A DNA stretch of 64,000 nucleotides from an uncultured Bacteroidota bacterium (GTDB lineage Bacteria; Bacteroidota; Bacteroidia; Flavobacteriales; Flavobacteriaceae). How positions within the stretch are numbered: the first letter of the stretch is position 1; each line of letters begins with the position of its first letter. This document shows, one piece after another, positions 1 through 10,468 of this stretch. A program made the position numbers and the translations under genes. Where the stretch lies: contig CAILWV010000003.1 in assembly GCA_903838055.1 (NCBI GenBank), positions 1 to 64,000 on the forward strand. Direction: 5' to 3'. The notes under the pieces are model-generated. The model made no database searches. It was not told the DNA's origin and saw only the letters and a program-made list of their open reading frames with translations.

Positions 1-1077
1 GAAAAACTTTCTAGCTCCTTTCATTGGGCTTTCATGAAAATAACCCATTCGCATTGAAAAGGAATCTTCATAAGTATATTCACTTCCTACAGAATAGGTA
101 ACTTCTTTTAATTCTTCTGACATACCACCTGGCGCATCATTGAATGACTTAAACATCCCCGAAACCCAGTTTATTTTTTTATATTCAGTATTTATTAAAG
201 ATTGGTCTGTATTGTTAATTACTCCATCTCCATTCACATCTGTAAGTGCTTGCGGAGTTGGAACCATCAATTTAGCAAATTCCACATTTAATGCAACTTT
301 ACTATACTCGTCTAAAATAAAATCAAATCCACCTCCAAGTCTCAAATTAGCAGGTAAGTAATTAGATGTAATATCGTTTTTAGTCGCATCATAACTGATT
401 TTTGGTCCCATATTTTGAAAATTGAATCCAAAACGATATCTACCGTTAAAATCATTAAAATTTATTTCTTCTGATTGATAAAAACCTGCAACATCTACAG
501 CAAAAGAAGTTCCTGCCACAGCATCGGTATTTATATCTGCTATTTTTAAGTTTGATCTTATGTACCTACCTCCTACTGCCATTCCAAAATGGTCACTTAA
601 TTTCAATGAATAGGAACCATCTAGAGCTAATTCGTTAGGTTTTACTACATTTGCAGGGTCATCAAAATTTTGTCTTAATTCGATTTCTCCCAAACTAAAA
701 TAACGCAAACTTGTTGCAAATGCACTTCTCTCAGAAATACGATTAAAATAATTTACTTGTCCTAAAGAAATATCGTTAACTAACTGAGTTAAATAAGGGG
801 TGTAACTAATAGAAAACCCTTGTTTATCTAGTGCAAATACATATTTTGCTGGATTCCACTGTTGGGAATAAGCATCGGAAGATGTTGCAACACCTTGATC
901 AGCCATACCAGCAGCACGAGCATCGGAGGCAACTAATAAGAAGGGAACGCCTGTAGTAATAACTCTTTCTTGTGCATTAATAATCTGATTAGTAAAAACA
1001 AGCAACACTAACATTACTAATGTTTTGCCGGTGCTAATTTGATTTTTTATTATTAATTGTTGAATCTTGGATTTCAT
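1..1077 (-). CDS. porV: PorV/LptO, T9SS outer-membrane shuttle protein (3' end cut by window edge)
   Basis: The ORF track lacks this gene because it runs off the window. Reading the minus strand from the ATG at 1077 gives 359 codons without a stop. A signal peptide comes first (hydrophobic stretch ending near INAQ), followed by PorV-type sequence including VPFLLVASDARAAGMADQG and QQWNPAKYVF, both typical of the PorV/FadL-like beta-barrel family. In T9SS, PorV carries cargo from the translocon to the PorU sortase and is needed for secretion of most CTD-bearing proteins. It lies 37 bp downstream of porU on the same strand, the same porU-porV order I know from F. johnsoniae, so the two are probably co-transcribed. 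Only the last few residues should be missing. Confidence 0.93.
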   Translation of the reverse strand, partial: MKSKIQQLIIKNQISTGKTLVMLVLLVFTNQIINAQERVITTGVPFLLVASDARAAGMADQGVATSSDAYSQQWNPAKYVFALDKQGFSISYTPYLTQLVNDISLGQVNYFNRISERSAFATSLRYFSLGEIELRQNFDDPANVVKPNELALDGSYSLKLSDHFGMAVGGRYIRSNLKIADINTDAVAGTSFAVDVAGFYQSEEINFNDFNGRYRFGFNFQNMGPKISYDATKNDITSNYLPANLRLGGGFDFILDEYSKVALNVEFAKLMVPTPQALTDVNGDGVINNTDQSLINTEYKKINWVSGMFKSFNDAPGGMSEELKEVTYSVGSEYTYEDSFSMRMGYFHESPMKGARKFF

Positions 1078-1114
1078 TTTTATAATATTATTATTTAACA
1101 AATATAGTATTTTC

Positions 1115-4100
1115 TTATAGGATAACAAGTTTTTCAAATTTTTCTGCTTTGTTATTAGAAACTGAAGACTTAACGGTAAGTTTATAAATATAAACCCCTT
1201 TCCCAATTTTATCACCAAAATCATCTTTACCATCCCAAGTTATATCTCTAGACAAAAATCCGTCGGTGGTAATAATTTGATTGATCGTTTTAACAATTTT
1301 TCCTGTAATTGTCATTACTTGAACTTGAACTTCTAAAGGCTCATATGGTTTGTTATGACTAAACCAAAATTGAGTATAATTTACAAAGGGATTTGGATAA
1401 TTTAATACATTCGTTAAGGTTACTTCCTGACTGTTAGCAACTACAAATTGAATTTCACTGGACACATAATTATTATAAACATCCCAAGCTTTAAATATAA
1501 TAGTATGCAAACCTGCAGCTAAATTCCGAAATGGAAAGCGAATTTTACCTTTAGTATAATTATTTAATTCTGTTTCGTAATAATCATTTAAAACATAAGG
1601 CTTAGTTTCGTCTCCATCTAGAATTGCAACAATATCATGGCCAATTCCACTTGCAGTATTTATTCCATGTTCATCTTCTAAAAAAGCGAGAAAAAATGGG
1701 GATTCATTAGTAATCCCACCGTTAACAAAAGTTTCATCATTCATATACAATTTAACTCTTGGAGGCGTAACATCTGCAACAGCATTGGTATTAATACCTC
1801 CAACTTTAATATTTAAATTGTATCCAGTTTTATCTAAAAGTATCTGATTCCTTTTGGCATAAAAACTTACTCTTCCATTTCCTAAAGGAATTTTAATATC
1901 CTTAGGAACTACAAATCCTAACTCGAACAAACCATTAGTTACGGATGCATTCCCTCTAAAAATAGTTTCACCTAAATTATCAAGAGAAATGGGCGGACTA
2001 TAACCATCATTATTTAAGGTCAATTGGGAATAGTTTTTATCAAAAACATTAATAGACAAGTCTCCATTATAAGAAGTTAACAAAGCACCATTTTCATCTT
2101 GAACTTCCCCTGAAAATTTCACATAACTTAATGCCTTTAAATCATCTACAGGTTGCAAAATTGAAACGTCATTAATTTTCGTAAGAACTACATTAGGTTT
2201 TGGCATCGCTAACATTAATGCAGGATCACCAATATAAGAAGTCACTCTAACAGCAGATCCATCGGCATTACTTATACTTTTTGTTTGTCTCAAAGCTTCA
2301 GCAATAGATACCTCCGGAGAATTACCAAATGAAAAAAGAAATTCTGACAAGGAAGTATTAAAATCAAAAGCATAACTAATTTCTCGAGTGGTAGAAACCA
2401 AAGATATAGCACCCCCTGTAGGGTTCCAATAAGTATATTCTCCAGCAGTAGGCCTATACGGATTATCAAACCGAGTAAATTGACATGTTATTGTTATAAA
2501 TAAAGGGTATTTATATTGATTATGAAAATTTGCACCATCTAATTTATCCCAAAGCCGTTCCCCTGTTAATCCATCTTCTCCACCATGACCTAAATAATTA
2601 AACACTAAAGCACCTTTTTCAACATAATTAGTTAAATCTTCTTTGGCTTTAGGATAACGAGCACCCCCTGCAGAAGTTTCTTGTTGGTAGGAATCCAATA
2701 AAATTTTCTTGAAATTGACAAAAGGTTTATTTGCATAAATTAAATCGGTTAAGTTGTTTTGAGCATCTTGCAAAACCTGATCTCCATCTTTATCTGTATC
2801 ATCTGAAATTGCAACATAATTATTTCTCCAACTTCCATAGGATTTTATGTCGTGGTATTCTATAACTTTGTTAACCATTTCGTCTGCTTGTTGCACCGAA
2901 GAAACAAGCATTCTTCCTATAGCAATATCAGGAGTTCCATAAAAACTATAGTCAAGATTACCCTCATTAGAATCCATCATAACAAAATAATCATCCGATG
3001 AAAAAGAAGTTGAAGTTTCAAAATAACTATTTACAGCATGATAAATTGGAACTATATTGGTATTATTTTGAATTCTATTTTTAAAATCATACGATGCATC
3101 TCCAAAAAGATTTACATATTTTACTTTATTTGCAGGAGAGGAAGCATTTTGGTAAACATATTTAATAAAATTTCTAATAGCACCAATATCTTGTTTACCT
3201 CCTCCAAATTCTTGATATATAAGATCAAGATTAACAACTTTCACATTCAATCCAGAATAATTTCTATGAAAATTAGCTAACCTTTCGGCTTGTGCAATTA
3301 AAAAACTTGGAGTGATAATTAAATAATCAACATCTTGAAAATTTCCTTGCGCATTTTTGAAAATTGTTCCTTTCAAATTTTGATTAGATACAGAAACGTT
3401 TGTTTCTTTAAAAGGAGTGTAAATATCTGTTAAATCTATAGCTATATATTTTTTATCTTGCCCTAAAAGGGAAGTAAACACAAAATTACTTTGTCCTTGA
3501 TTTGTATAAGTACCAACATTATAAATATCCGTAATATCCCAAACCTGTGAAATTCCAACCGCATTAGATATTTGATATTGTGCAATTCCTGATAAGGCAC
3601 TTGCATTACTGTATGTAAAACGAAATTGTTTTCCGTAACCAATTAGATTGCTTTTAGCTTTTAAATTAATGTAATCTAAATAGCCTTTGGATGTCGGCAC
3701 ACCATTATTATTATAGGTTAGTTTTATACTAATATTAGAAGCAGCAGGAAAGGTAGTGGCAGAAGACAAACTAGCTTCTGCAGCGACTTTACCAGAATTT
3801 AATGCAACATCTACCATAGTTAATGTACCTATATTTAATCCGTTAGCTGCTGCTACAAACGAAGTAGAAACAACCGAATTAGCTCCAGTGTGAAGTGCGA
3901 TACTAACAGGAATTGAAGTGTCAATATTTGGAAAATTAAAATCGAAAGTTTGTTCATTTTTCAAACTAAAATCTTCTCCGAACCAAGTTCTACCCAATTT
4001 TCCGATATTAGTTAAATCTACTTCATGAAATTGGTAATCATCAAATTTAGTAATTGTAAGGTCGGGAGTTCCTAATGGCTGTGCAATTGTATTTATTCTT

Positions 4101-4951
4101 TTCCCATCTGCAGCACCAACTGTAATATAATAATAGGACTTATCGGCATACAAATTTAAATTCGTCTTATTTTCTGGACTCCAATTATCCATTCCTTCTG
4201 CATAAAACAAAATATAATCCTCCTCATTAAAACTACCATCCGATTCACCTATAATCTGTATGGCATTTTCTGTTAAATCAGAAGGGTAATAAACACTATT
4301 AAAAAGTGGCGCCATTCTGCCACCTAAACCGTAAATTTGAATTTTTCGAGGATTAATAGCATCCGGATTAAATCCTAAATCAGCCAAAAAACTTTTAGTA
4401 ATTTTATATACTCCTGATTTTTGAACGTAAATACGTTTCCAAGTACCAGAAGATAAAACTGAATTTGTAATAGCTGCTACATTATTATTGGATATAATTT
4501 TGGAAGTATTAGATTCCTTATTAAAAGAATAAGTTAAGGATTTTACTCTTTTATATCCAGATTCATCTTTAATAATTGGTGAAAAGGATAAATAAGCAAA
4601 GTATTTATCTCTAGAAATTATTGTTTTAACAGACGAATTAATAGAATTTTTTATTGTGTTTACATTCAATTCTCCTAATTGATTAACGGAAACAGGCTCA
4701 AATATAATAGCAGTGATTTGAAGAGAGGATTCGTCAACAAAATAATCAATTGGGATTTTCTTAACATAAGAAATGGATTTATTTTGCAAATCAAAATTAT
4801 AAGAATCTGACGAAAATTGAGGCACTTGTAATTTAGCATCTCCAATAGAATAGTCTGTTTTAGTAACCCAATCTAAAGTAATTGTAGCGCTCTGCTGTGC
4901 ATTAACAAAACAAGAGAAAAATAGTACAATAAAGATTATAAACTTTTTCAT
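1115..4951 (-). CDS. porU: PorU, type IX secretion sortase (C25 gingipain-like peptidase)
   Basis: 1278 residues with a signal peptide (ends near FVNAQ). The centre is a C25 cysteine peptidase domain. The catalytic His is in NYLGHGGEDG (about residue 787) and the Cys in ITITCQFTRF (about residue 823), so both active-site residues are kept. The C-terminus has an Ig-like region and a FlgD-like segment (NYPNPFVNYTQFWFSHN, GKGVYIYKL). PorU is the surface sortase that removes the CTD of T9SS cargo and attaches the mature protein to the cell surface. It is divergent from gldJ and followed by porV. The length fits Flavobacterium PorU, which is larger than the Porphyromonas protein. Confidence 0.95.
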   Translation of the reverse strand: MKKFIIFIVLFFSCFVNAQQSATITLDWVTKTDYSIGDAKLQVPQFSSDSYNFDLQNKSISYVKKIPIDYFVDESSLQITAIIFEPVSVNQLGELNVNTIKNSINSSVKTIISRDKYFAYLSFSPIIKDESGYKRVKSLTYSFNKESNTSKIISNNNVAAITNSVLSSGTWKRIYVQKSGVYKITKSFLADLGFNPDAINPRKIQIYGLGGRMAPLFNSVYYPSDLTENAIQIIGESDGSFNEEDYILFYAEGMDNWSPENKTNLNLYADKSYYYITVGAADGKRINTIAQPLGTPDLTITKFDDYQFHEVDLTNIGKLGRTWFGEDFSLKNEQTFDFNFPNIDTSIPVSIALHTGANSVVSTSFVAAANGLNIGTLTMVDVALNSGKVAAEASLSSATTFPAASNISIKLTYNNNGVPTSKGYLDYINLKAKSNLIGYGKQFRFTYSNASALSGIAQYQISNAVGISQVWDITDIYNVGTYTNQGQSNFVFTSLLGQDKKYIAIDLTDIYTPFKETNVSVSNQNLKGTIFKNAQGNFQDVDYLIITPSFLIAQAERLANFHRNYSGLNVKVVNLDLIYQEFGGGKQDIGAIRNFIKYVYQNASSPANKVKYVNLFGDASYDFKNRIQNNTNIVPIYHAVNSYFETSTSFSSDDYFVMMDSNEGNLDYSFYGTPDIAIGRMLVSSVQQADEMVNKVIEYHDIKSYGSWRNNYVAISDDTDKDGDQVLQDAQNNLTDLIYANKPFVNFKKILLDSYQQETSAGGARYPKAKEDLTNYVEKGALVFNYLGHGGEDGLTGERLWDKLDGANFHNQYKYPLFITITCQFTRFDNPYRPTAGEYTYWNPTGGAISLVSTTREISYAFDFNTSLSEFLFSFGNSPEVSIAEALRQTKSISNADGSAVRVTSYIGDPALMLAMPKPNVVLTKINDVSILQPVDDLKALSYVKFSGEVQDENGALLTSYNGDLSINVFDKNYSQLTLNNDGYSPPISLDNLGETIFRGNASVTNGLFELGFVVPKDIKIPLGNGRVSFYAKRNQILLDKTGYNLNIKVGGINTNAVADVTPPRVKLYMNDETFVNGGITNESPFFLAFLEDEHGINTASGIGHDIVAILDGDETKPYVLNDYYETELNNYTKGKIRFPFRNLAAGLHTIIFKAWDVYNNYVSSEIQFVVANSQEVTLTNVLNYPNPFVNYTQFWFSHNKPYEPLEVQVQVMTITGKIVKTINQIITTDGFLSRDITWDGKDDFGDKIGKGVYIYKLTVKSSVSNNKAEKFEKLVIL

Positions 4952-5148
4952 TAAATAAAGAAACGTGAATTTCTAGTAAATATTACAATTTGGTAAAATT
5001 AAAATTTATTCTTTGCAATACAATAATAAATATTAGATAACGTTATATATTTGTGATCGAAATATTTTTTTTCTATTTTTAAAAAAAGATGTTGCAATTT
5101 CAAGGTTAATTCTTATATTGCGGCTCGAAATTTATTACCTACTTAAGT
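4952..5148. promoter_or_regulatory. Divergent porU / gldJ promoter region
   Basis: This 197-bp AT-rich gap separates divergent porU and gldJ. On the plus strand TATATTTG at 5046-5053 fits the Bacteroidetes -7 consensus TAnnTTTG. A second, weaker match (TTG, about 19 bp, TATATTGC) lies nearer gldJ. No clear pair was found for porU. Confidence 0.4.
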
Positions 5149-6864
5149 ATGAAAGTAAACAAATTTATGGCAATTAGAGTATTACTAATGTTAGTAATTA
5201 CCGTTAGTTTTTCAAGTTGTAGCAAAAAATCAAGTTCTAATTCAGGATCAAAAGCAACAGGTTGGAAAATCAATGACAAAAAAGGAGGATTTCAATATGC
5301 TTCTAAATTTAAGAAACAAGAAACCGGACCAGGATTAGTATTAGTGGAAGGCGGAACATTTACTATGGGTAAAGTTCAAGACGACCCTATGCACGATTGG
5401 AACAATACTCCAAACCAACAGCATGTTATGTCCTTTTATATGGACGAAACTGAAGTTACTAATTTAATGTACATGGAGTACTTAGATTGGACAAAAAGAG
5501 TATTCCCTCCAGAAGAAGACAACTATAAAAACATCTATGAAGGGGCTTCTCCAGATACTTTAGTATGGAGAAACAGACTAGGTTATAACGAAACAATGAC
5601 TGAAAACTATTTAAGACATCCTGCTTACGCAGAATATCCAGTAGTTGGAGTTAATTGGATTCAAGCTACAGAATTCAGTAAATGGAGAACAGACCGTGTA
5701 AACGAATCTGTTTTAGAAAGAGAAGGTTTCTTGAAAAAAGATGCAAAAGTTGCTGATGTAAAAGCAGAAGCTACATTTAGTACTAATACCTATTTAGCAG
5801 CTCCAACTAAAACTTTTGGTGGAGATGATAAAATTGTATTAAAAGGACCTAGAAATTCAAAAGCTGCAGGAAAAGGTGGTACTAAAGGAGCAAATGGAGC
5901 AAATAACGAACCTAAAAACGTTTATGCGCAAAGAACTTCTGGATTAATTTTGCCAGAATATCGTTTACCAACTGAAGCGGAATGGGAATATGCTGCTGCT
6001 GCAGATGTAGGTCAAAGAGAATACAATACATACAAAGGACAAAAGAAATATCCTTGGTCTGGCAGTTATACTAGAACTAGCAAAAGACAAATAAAAGGTG
6101 ATCAATTAGCTAACTTCAAACAAGGAAAAGGGGATTATGGCGGAATTGCAGGTTGGTCTGATGACAATGCTGATATTACTAATAGAGTAAAATCATATCC
6201 ACCTAATGATTTTGGATTGTATGACATGGCAGGAAATGTTGCCGAATGGGTAGCAGATGTTTACCGTCCTATTGTTGATGATGAAGCAAATGACTTCAAC
6301 TACTTTAGAGGTAATGAATATTTCAAAAATAAAATTGGCGAGGATGGAAAAGTAGAATTAGTTACTCAAGAGACTCAAAAATTTGATACTATGAGAAATG
6401 GGAAACTAATTGCTAGAAATTTTTCTGGACAAATTGCTCAAGTTCCCGTTGATGATAAAGAAACTTATTTAAGACAAAATTTCGATAAAAGTTTTGAAGT
6501 AGATTACAGAGATGGTGATAGACAATCAACAAAAAATTTCAAAGCGGGTTCTGAAGAAGGTGATGGTAAATTAAAAGACGGACAAAGAATGTATGATTCT
6601 CCAGTTCACAATGTATCTACTGACAGTATTGGAAATATGCTTCGTAAATATGACCACTCTAACTCTAGAACTACATTAGTAGATGACAAATCAAGGGTTT
6701 ACAAAGGAGGCTCTTGGAGAGACAGAGCATATTGGTTAGATCCTGCTCAAAGAAGATATTTTCCTCAAGATATGGCAACGGATTATATTGGATTTAGATG
6801 CGCAATGTCTAGAGTTGGACCAAAATCAGATTTCAAAAAATCTGCAAGAAATAAAAAAAGATAA
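5149..6864 (+). CDS. gldJ: GldJ, gliding motility lipoprotein (SUMF1/FGE-sulfatase-like)
   Basis: 571 residues. A type II signal peptide ends in a lipobox (SFSSC, Cys near residue 24). The body matches the formylglycine-generating-enzyme-like fold: GGTFTMGKVQDDP, YMDETEVTN, LPTEAEWEYAAA, YDMAGNVAEWVADVY, VYKGGSWRDRAYW and YIGFRCAMSR. GldJ is an outer-membrane lipoprotein of the gliding machinery and is required for stable GldK and T9SS function in F. johnsoniae. Like other Gld proteins of this fold it is thought to be structural rather than enzymatic. It sits beside porU and porV as in F. johnsoniae and is followed by a strong terminator. Confidence 0.95.
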   Translation: MKVNKFMAIRVLLMLVITVSFSSCSKKSSSNSGSKATGWKINDKKGGFQYASKFKKQETGPGLVLVEGGTFTMGKVQDDPMHDWNNTPNQQHVMSFYMDETEVTNLMYMEYLDWTKRVFPPEEDNYKNIYEGASPDTLVWRNRLGYNETMTENYLRHPAYAEYPVVGVNWIQATEFSKWRTDRVNESVLEREGFLKKDAKVADVKAEATFSTNTYLAAPTKTFGGDDKIVLKGPRNSKAAGKGGTKGANGANNEPKNVYAQRTSGLILPEYRLPTEAEWEYAAAADVGQREYNTYKGQKKYPWSGSYTRTSKRQIKGDQLANFKQGKGDYGGIAGWSDDNADITNRVKSYPPNDFGLYDMAGNVAEWVADVYRPIVDDEANDFNYFRGNEYFKNKIGEDGKVELVTQETQKFDTMRNGKLIARNFSGQIAQVPVDDKETYLRQNFDKSFEVDYRDGDRQSTKNFKAGSEEGDGKLKDGQRMYDSPVHNVSTDSIGNMLRKYDHSNSRTTLVDDKSRVYKGGSWRDRAYWLDPAQRRYFPQDMATDYIGFRCAMSRVGPKSDFKKSARNKKR

Positions 6865-6884
6865 TTTTTTTAATCTAATATAGC

Positions 6885-6917
6885 AAAAGCCCTTTTATTA
6901 GGGCTTTTTGTTTTTTT
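6885..6917 (+). terminator. Rho-independent terminator after gldJ
   Basis: AAAAGCCC, an 8-nt loop and GGGCTTTT form an 8-bp stem followed by a T-rich run. It ends 13 bp before murF, so murF probably has its own weak promoter or depends on read-through. Confidence 0.85.
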
Positions 6918-6929
6918 AATATTTTAAAA

Positions 6930-8213
6930 ATGACTATTCAAGAAATTCACAAAATATTCTTAAACTGCAAATCAGTTGTTATTGATACTAGAAAAATTGA
7001 AACTAACTCTTTTTTTATTGCAATAAAAGGAGAACGATTTGACGCTAATACTTTTGCAAAAGAAGCTTTAGAAAAAGGCGCTTCCTTTGTACTTATTGAC
7101 AACCAAGAATATTACATAGACAATAGAACTATCCTTGTTGAAAACTGTTTAATCACTTTGCAAGAATTAGCAAAGTATCATAGAGAATTTTTAAATATTC
7201 CGATTATTGCCTTAACAGGAAGCAACGGTAAAACAACTACTAAAGAATTAATTCTTGTAGTACTTTCTAAAAAATACCAGACTACAGCAACAATTGGAAA
7301 CTTAAATAATCATATTGGAGTTCCTTTAACACTTTTATCATTCACCCATAATACTGAAATTGGAATTGTTGAAATGGGAGCAAACCATTTAAAAGAAATT
7401 GAATTTCTTTGCGGTATTGCACAGCCAGATTATGGTTATATAACTAATTTTGGTAAAGCTCACCTTGAAGGTTTTGGAGGAGTACAAGGAGTAATTCAAG
7501 GGAAAAGTGAAATGTACAATTATTTAAAAACCAATCGAAAAAAAGTATTTGTAAATCTAGATGATACAATTCAAGCAGAAAAAACTAAAGATATAGAACG
7601 TATTACGTTTAGTCAAACTACTAAAACAGGTTCGGTTTCCATAGAAAATGTAATTGCAAATCCATTAGTAAATTTGGATTATCATGGATTAAATATTCAT
7701 TCTCAATTAATTGGCCTATACAATGCAAATAACATTAGTGCAGCAATAACTATTGGGAATTACTTTGCTGTTCCCGACATGGACATTAAAGAAGCAATAG
7801 AAAGTTATATTCCTGAAAATAATAGATCACAATTAATCAACAAAAATTCCAATGAGATTATCTTGGATGCTTATAATGCAAACCCAAGTAGTATGTTAGT
7901 TGCATTGGAGAACTTTTTGCAATTAGAAAAAAACAACAAAGCAATTGTTATAGGAGACATGTTTGAACTTGGCAATGAAAGTCTTGAAGAACATAAATTA
8001 ATTATTAACTATTTAGAACCTAAGGAAAAAGTAACTTGCTATTTTATTGGAAATGATTTTTATTCTAATAGGATAGAAAATCCGAATTTTCATTTCTATA
8101 AAGACTTCGAAACATTTACAAGTTTTTTGAAAGAAAATCCATTTCACAATAAATCCTTATTAATTAAAGGTTCTCGAGGCATGGCTCTAGAAAGAACTTT
8201 AGAATACTTATAA
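6930..8213 (+). CDS. murF: UDP-N-acetylmuramoyl-tripeptide--D-alanyl-D-alanine ligase
   Basis: 427 residues, normal for the Mur ligase family. It adds D-Ala-D-Ala to UDP-MurNAc-tripeptide, the last cytoplasmic step of peptidoglycan precursor synthesis. The ATP-binding loop LTGSNGKTTTKE lies near residue 97, followed by GNLNNHIGVPLTLL and EMGANHLKEIEFL. The C-terminal ligase domain includes ILDAYNANPSSM, the MurF signature. It sits apart from the main division and cell-wall cluster. A bidirectional terminator separates it from convergent hemL. Confidence 0.95.
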   Translation: MTIQEIHKIFLNCKSVVIDTRKIETNSFFIAIKGERFDANTFAKEALEKGASFVLIDNQEYYIDNRTILVENCLITLQELAKYHREFLNIPIIALTGSNGKTTTKELILVVLSKKYQTTATIGNLNNHIGVPLTLLSFTHNTEIGIVEMGANHLKEIEFLCGIAQPDYGYITNFGKAHLEGFGGVQGVIQGKSEMYNYLKTNRKKVFVNLDDTIQAEKTKDIERITFSQTTKTGSVSIENVIANPLVNLDYHGLNIHSQLIGLYNANNISAAITIGNYFAVPDMDIKEAIESYIPENNRSQLINKNSNEIILDAYNANPSSMLVALENFLQLEKNNKAIVIGDMFELGNESLEEHKLIINYLEPKEKVTCYFIGNDFYSNRIENPNFHFYKDFETFTSFLKENPFHNKSLLIKGSRGMALERTLEYL

Positions 8214-8215
8214 AA

Positions 8216-8242
8216 AAATGCTCCAAAATAATTGGAGCATTT
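8216..8242. terminator. Bidirectional terminator between murF and hemL
   Basis: AAATGCTCCAA and TTGGAGCATTT pair around a 5-nt AT loop, with A-run and T-run flanks on both strands. The two genes converge here, so the hairpin can serve both. Confidence 0.85.
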
Positions 8243-8246
8243 AAGT

Positions 8247-9533
8247 TTATAATATCTTAGAAACCTTATCTATTGCATTAATTGTAAAATCTAAATCTTC
8301 ATATGTAAGAGCATCGGTAATAAACCATGTTTCATATGCAGACGGAGCTATATAAACTCCCTCATTTAACAAACCATGAAAAAACTTTTTAAAAGTTTCA
8401 TTATCTCCATTTTTTGCTGTTTGAAAATCTATCACCGGATTTTTATCAAAATGAACTGATATCATAGATCCGACTCTATTAATAGTAAACTCAATCCCAT
8501 TTTGAGCAAGGACTTTGTTAATTCCAACTTCTAAATATGATGTCTTATTATCTAATCTAGCGAAAAGTTCTTGGTCCTCATTTATAGATTGTAACATAGT
8601 TAATCCAGCAGCCATTGCCAAAGGATTACCTGAAAGTGTTCCTGCTTGATAAACAGGTCCCAAAGGTGCTAAATAATTCATTATTTCTTCTCTTGCAGCA
8701 AAAGCTCCAACTGGCAAACCACCACCTATAACTTTTCCGAAGCATACAATATCAGCATTAATATTATACAATTCTTGAACGCCGCCTTTTGCCAATCGAA
8801 AACCTGTCATTACTTCATCAAAAATTAATAATGCCTGATTATCAGTGCAAATTTGTCTTAATCCTTCTAAAAAACCTAGTGCCGGAGGAATACACCCCAT
8901 ATTTCCTGCTACAGGTTCCACAATTATAGCAGCTATTTCATTTTTATTTGCTTCAAATAATAATCTTATACTTTCTAAATCATTATAAGTAGCAAGCAAA
9001 GTATCTTTAGCTGTTCCTTGTGTCACTCCAGGACTATTTGGAGTTCCAAAAGTGCTAGCGCCGCTACCCGCTTGGATTAAAAATGAATCTGAATGGCCAT
9101 GATAACAACCTGCAAATTTTATTATTTTGTCTCTTTTAGTAAATCCACGGGCCAAACGAATAGCACTCATACAAGCTTCAGTTCCAGAATTTACAAATCT
9201 TATTTTATCAATATTAGGAACCATAGAAACTGCTAATTGTGCAATTTTAGTTTCTAATTCTGTTGGCATCCCAAAGGAAGTACCAAGCTTTGCTATTTCG
9301 GTTATGGCCTCAATAACTGGTTGGTAGGCATGGCCTAAAATCATGGGGCCCCAAGAATTGATATAATCTATAAGCTTATTGCCGTCTTCATCGTAAAGAT
9401 ATGCTCCCTTAGCACTTTTAACAAAAACTGGCGTTCCTCCTACTCCTTTAAAAGCTCTAACTGGCGAATTTACTCCACCCGGAATGACTTTTTCCGCTTC
9501 AGCAAATAACTTACTGCTTCTTTGGTATTGCAT
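8247..9533 (-). CDS. hemL: Glutamate-1-semialdehyde 2,1-aminomutase
   Basis: 428 residues, usual length. This class-III PLP aminotransferase turns glutamate-1-semialdehyde into 5-aminolevulinate, the entry to tetrapyrrole synthesis in the C5 pathway. Motifs: N-terminal [52 protein letters not shown], and the PLP lysine in [15 protein letters not shown]. The preceding glucosaminidase gene is 23 bp upstream on the same strand, so these may be co-transcribed. Confidence 0.96.
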   Translation of the reverse strand: MQYQRSSKLFAEAEKVIPGGVNSPVRAFKGVGGTPVFVKSAKGAYLYDEDGNKLIDYINSWGPMILGHAYQPVIEAITEIAKLGTSFGMPTELETKIAQLAVSMVPNIDKIRFVNSGTEACMSAIRLARGFTKRDKIIKFAGCYHGHSDSFLIQAGSGASTFGTPNSPGVTQGTAKDTLLATYNDLESIRLLFEANKNEIAAIIVEPVAGNMGCIPPALGFLEGLRQICTDNQALLIFDEVMTGFRLAKGGVQELYNINADIVCFGKVIGGGLPVGAFAAREEIMNYLAPLGPVYQAGTLSGNPLAMAAGLTMLQSINEDQELFARLDNKTSYLEVGINKVLAQNGIEFTINRVGSMISVHFDKNPVIDFQTAKNGDNETFKKFFHGLLNEGVYIAPSAYETWFITDALTYEDLDFTINAIDKVSKIL

Positions 9534-9556
9534 TAATACTATTTTTGTGTGAATTA

Positions 9557-10468
9557 TTATTTCACAATTAATTTTTGACCTATTGATATTCCAGTATCTG
9601 AAATATTGTTTTTACGTTTCAATTCGTCCACTGAAATATTATATTTTTTTGAAATAGAATACAAGGTATCTCCTTTAATTACAAGGTGCAATTCTGAACT
9701 AGTCATTGTCGCAACTGTGGTAGTATCAATTGAATTTAAAGAAGTGGCTAAATATTCTTTACCTAGTGCTTCAGCATCATATTTTTGTAGTTGGTAACGT
9801 TCTATCAATCCTATTAACTTAGTTGGATAAGCTACATCTGTTGCATAGCCTGCATCTTTCAATCCTTTTGCCCAAGATTTATAATCCTCTTTATCCAATT
9901 TAAATAAACTTGAATACCTATCTCTAGAAGTTAAAAATAAGGAGTGATCTCTATAGGATTCTTTTGGTTCATTATATTTTCTAAAACATTCTTGTGCCGC
10001 ATCATCATCATAATTAATACTTGGACCTGTCCATTCTTTATGGCATTTAATTCCAAAATGATTATTGGCTTGAATACTTAATGGCCCTGTTCCGGCTCCT
10101 GATTCTAGAATTCCTTGCCCCAAAGTAATACTTGCAGGAATTCCAAATTCCAACATATCGTGCTTCGCAATTTCTTTATATTTTTCAATATATTCCAATA
10201 CCATTGCAGTGGTTACTTTTACTCTTGTTGTAGCAGCTAAAACTTCAGTAGAATTATTTGAATTAGCATTCTGAATTTCAGAAGTAGAATTGTTACTCTT
10301 AGAAGCTTGGCTTTTGTTTTCTTGATTAAGAGGTGTATTTTTCTTTACCGTTTTAGTCACAGTATTTGAAGATGTTCTAGTTCTATTCGAATTAGAAACT
10401 GCAGGTCGACTTGTACCACATGAAGTAGCCAAAATAATACTGCAACAAAAAACTATCTTTTTAATCAT
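9557..10468 (-). CDS. Glucosaminidase-domain lipoprotein with LysM repeat
   Basis: 303 residues. A lipoprotein signal ends at ATSC (Cys near residue 17), followed by a Ser/Asn/Thr-rich linker. The glucosaminidase domain (Pfam PF01832 type) contains [18 protein letters not shown] and NNHFGIKCH, with the expected Glu. One LysM motif closes the protein ([17 protein letters not shown]...GQKLIVK) and would bind peptidoglycan. The likely role is endo-beta-N-acetylglucosaminidase activity in the periplasm, in cell-wall remodelling. Its start overlaps the end of the upstream deaminase gene by 8 bp, so translation is probably coupled. Confidence 0.88.
   Translation of the reverse strand: MIKKIVFCCSIILATSCGTSRPAVSNSNRTRTSSNTVTKTVKKNTPLNQENKSQASKSNNSTSEIQNANSNNSTEVLAATTRVKVTTAMVLEYIEKYKEIAKHDMLEFGIPASITLGQGILESGAGTGPLSIQANNHFGIKCHKEWTGPSINYDDDAAQECFRKYNEPKESYRDHSLFLTSRDRYSSLFKLDKEDYKSWAKGLKDAGYATDVAYPTKLIGLIERYQLQKYDAEALGKEYLATSLNSIDTTTVATMTSSELHLVIKGDTLYSISKKYNISVDELKRKNNISDTGISIGQKLIVK

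Noticed and set aside
140-361. 73-aa plus-strand ORF at the window start
   Set aside because: It is antisense to porV coding sequence, which reads through without a stop.
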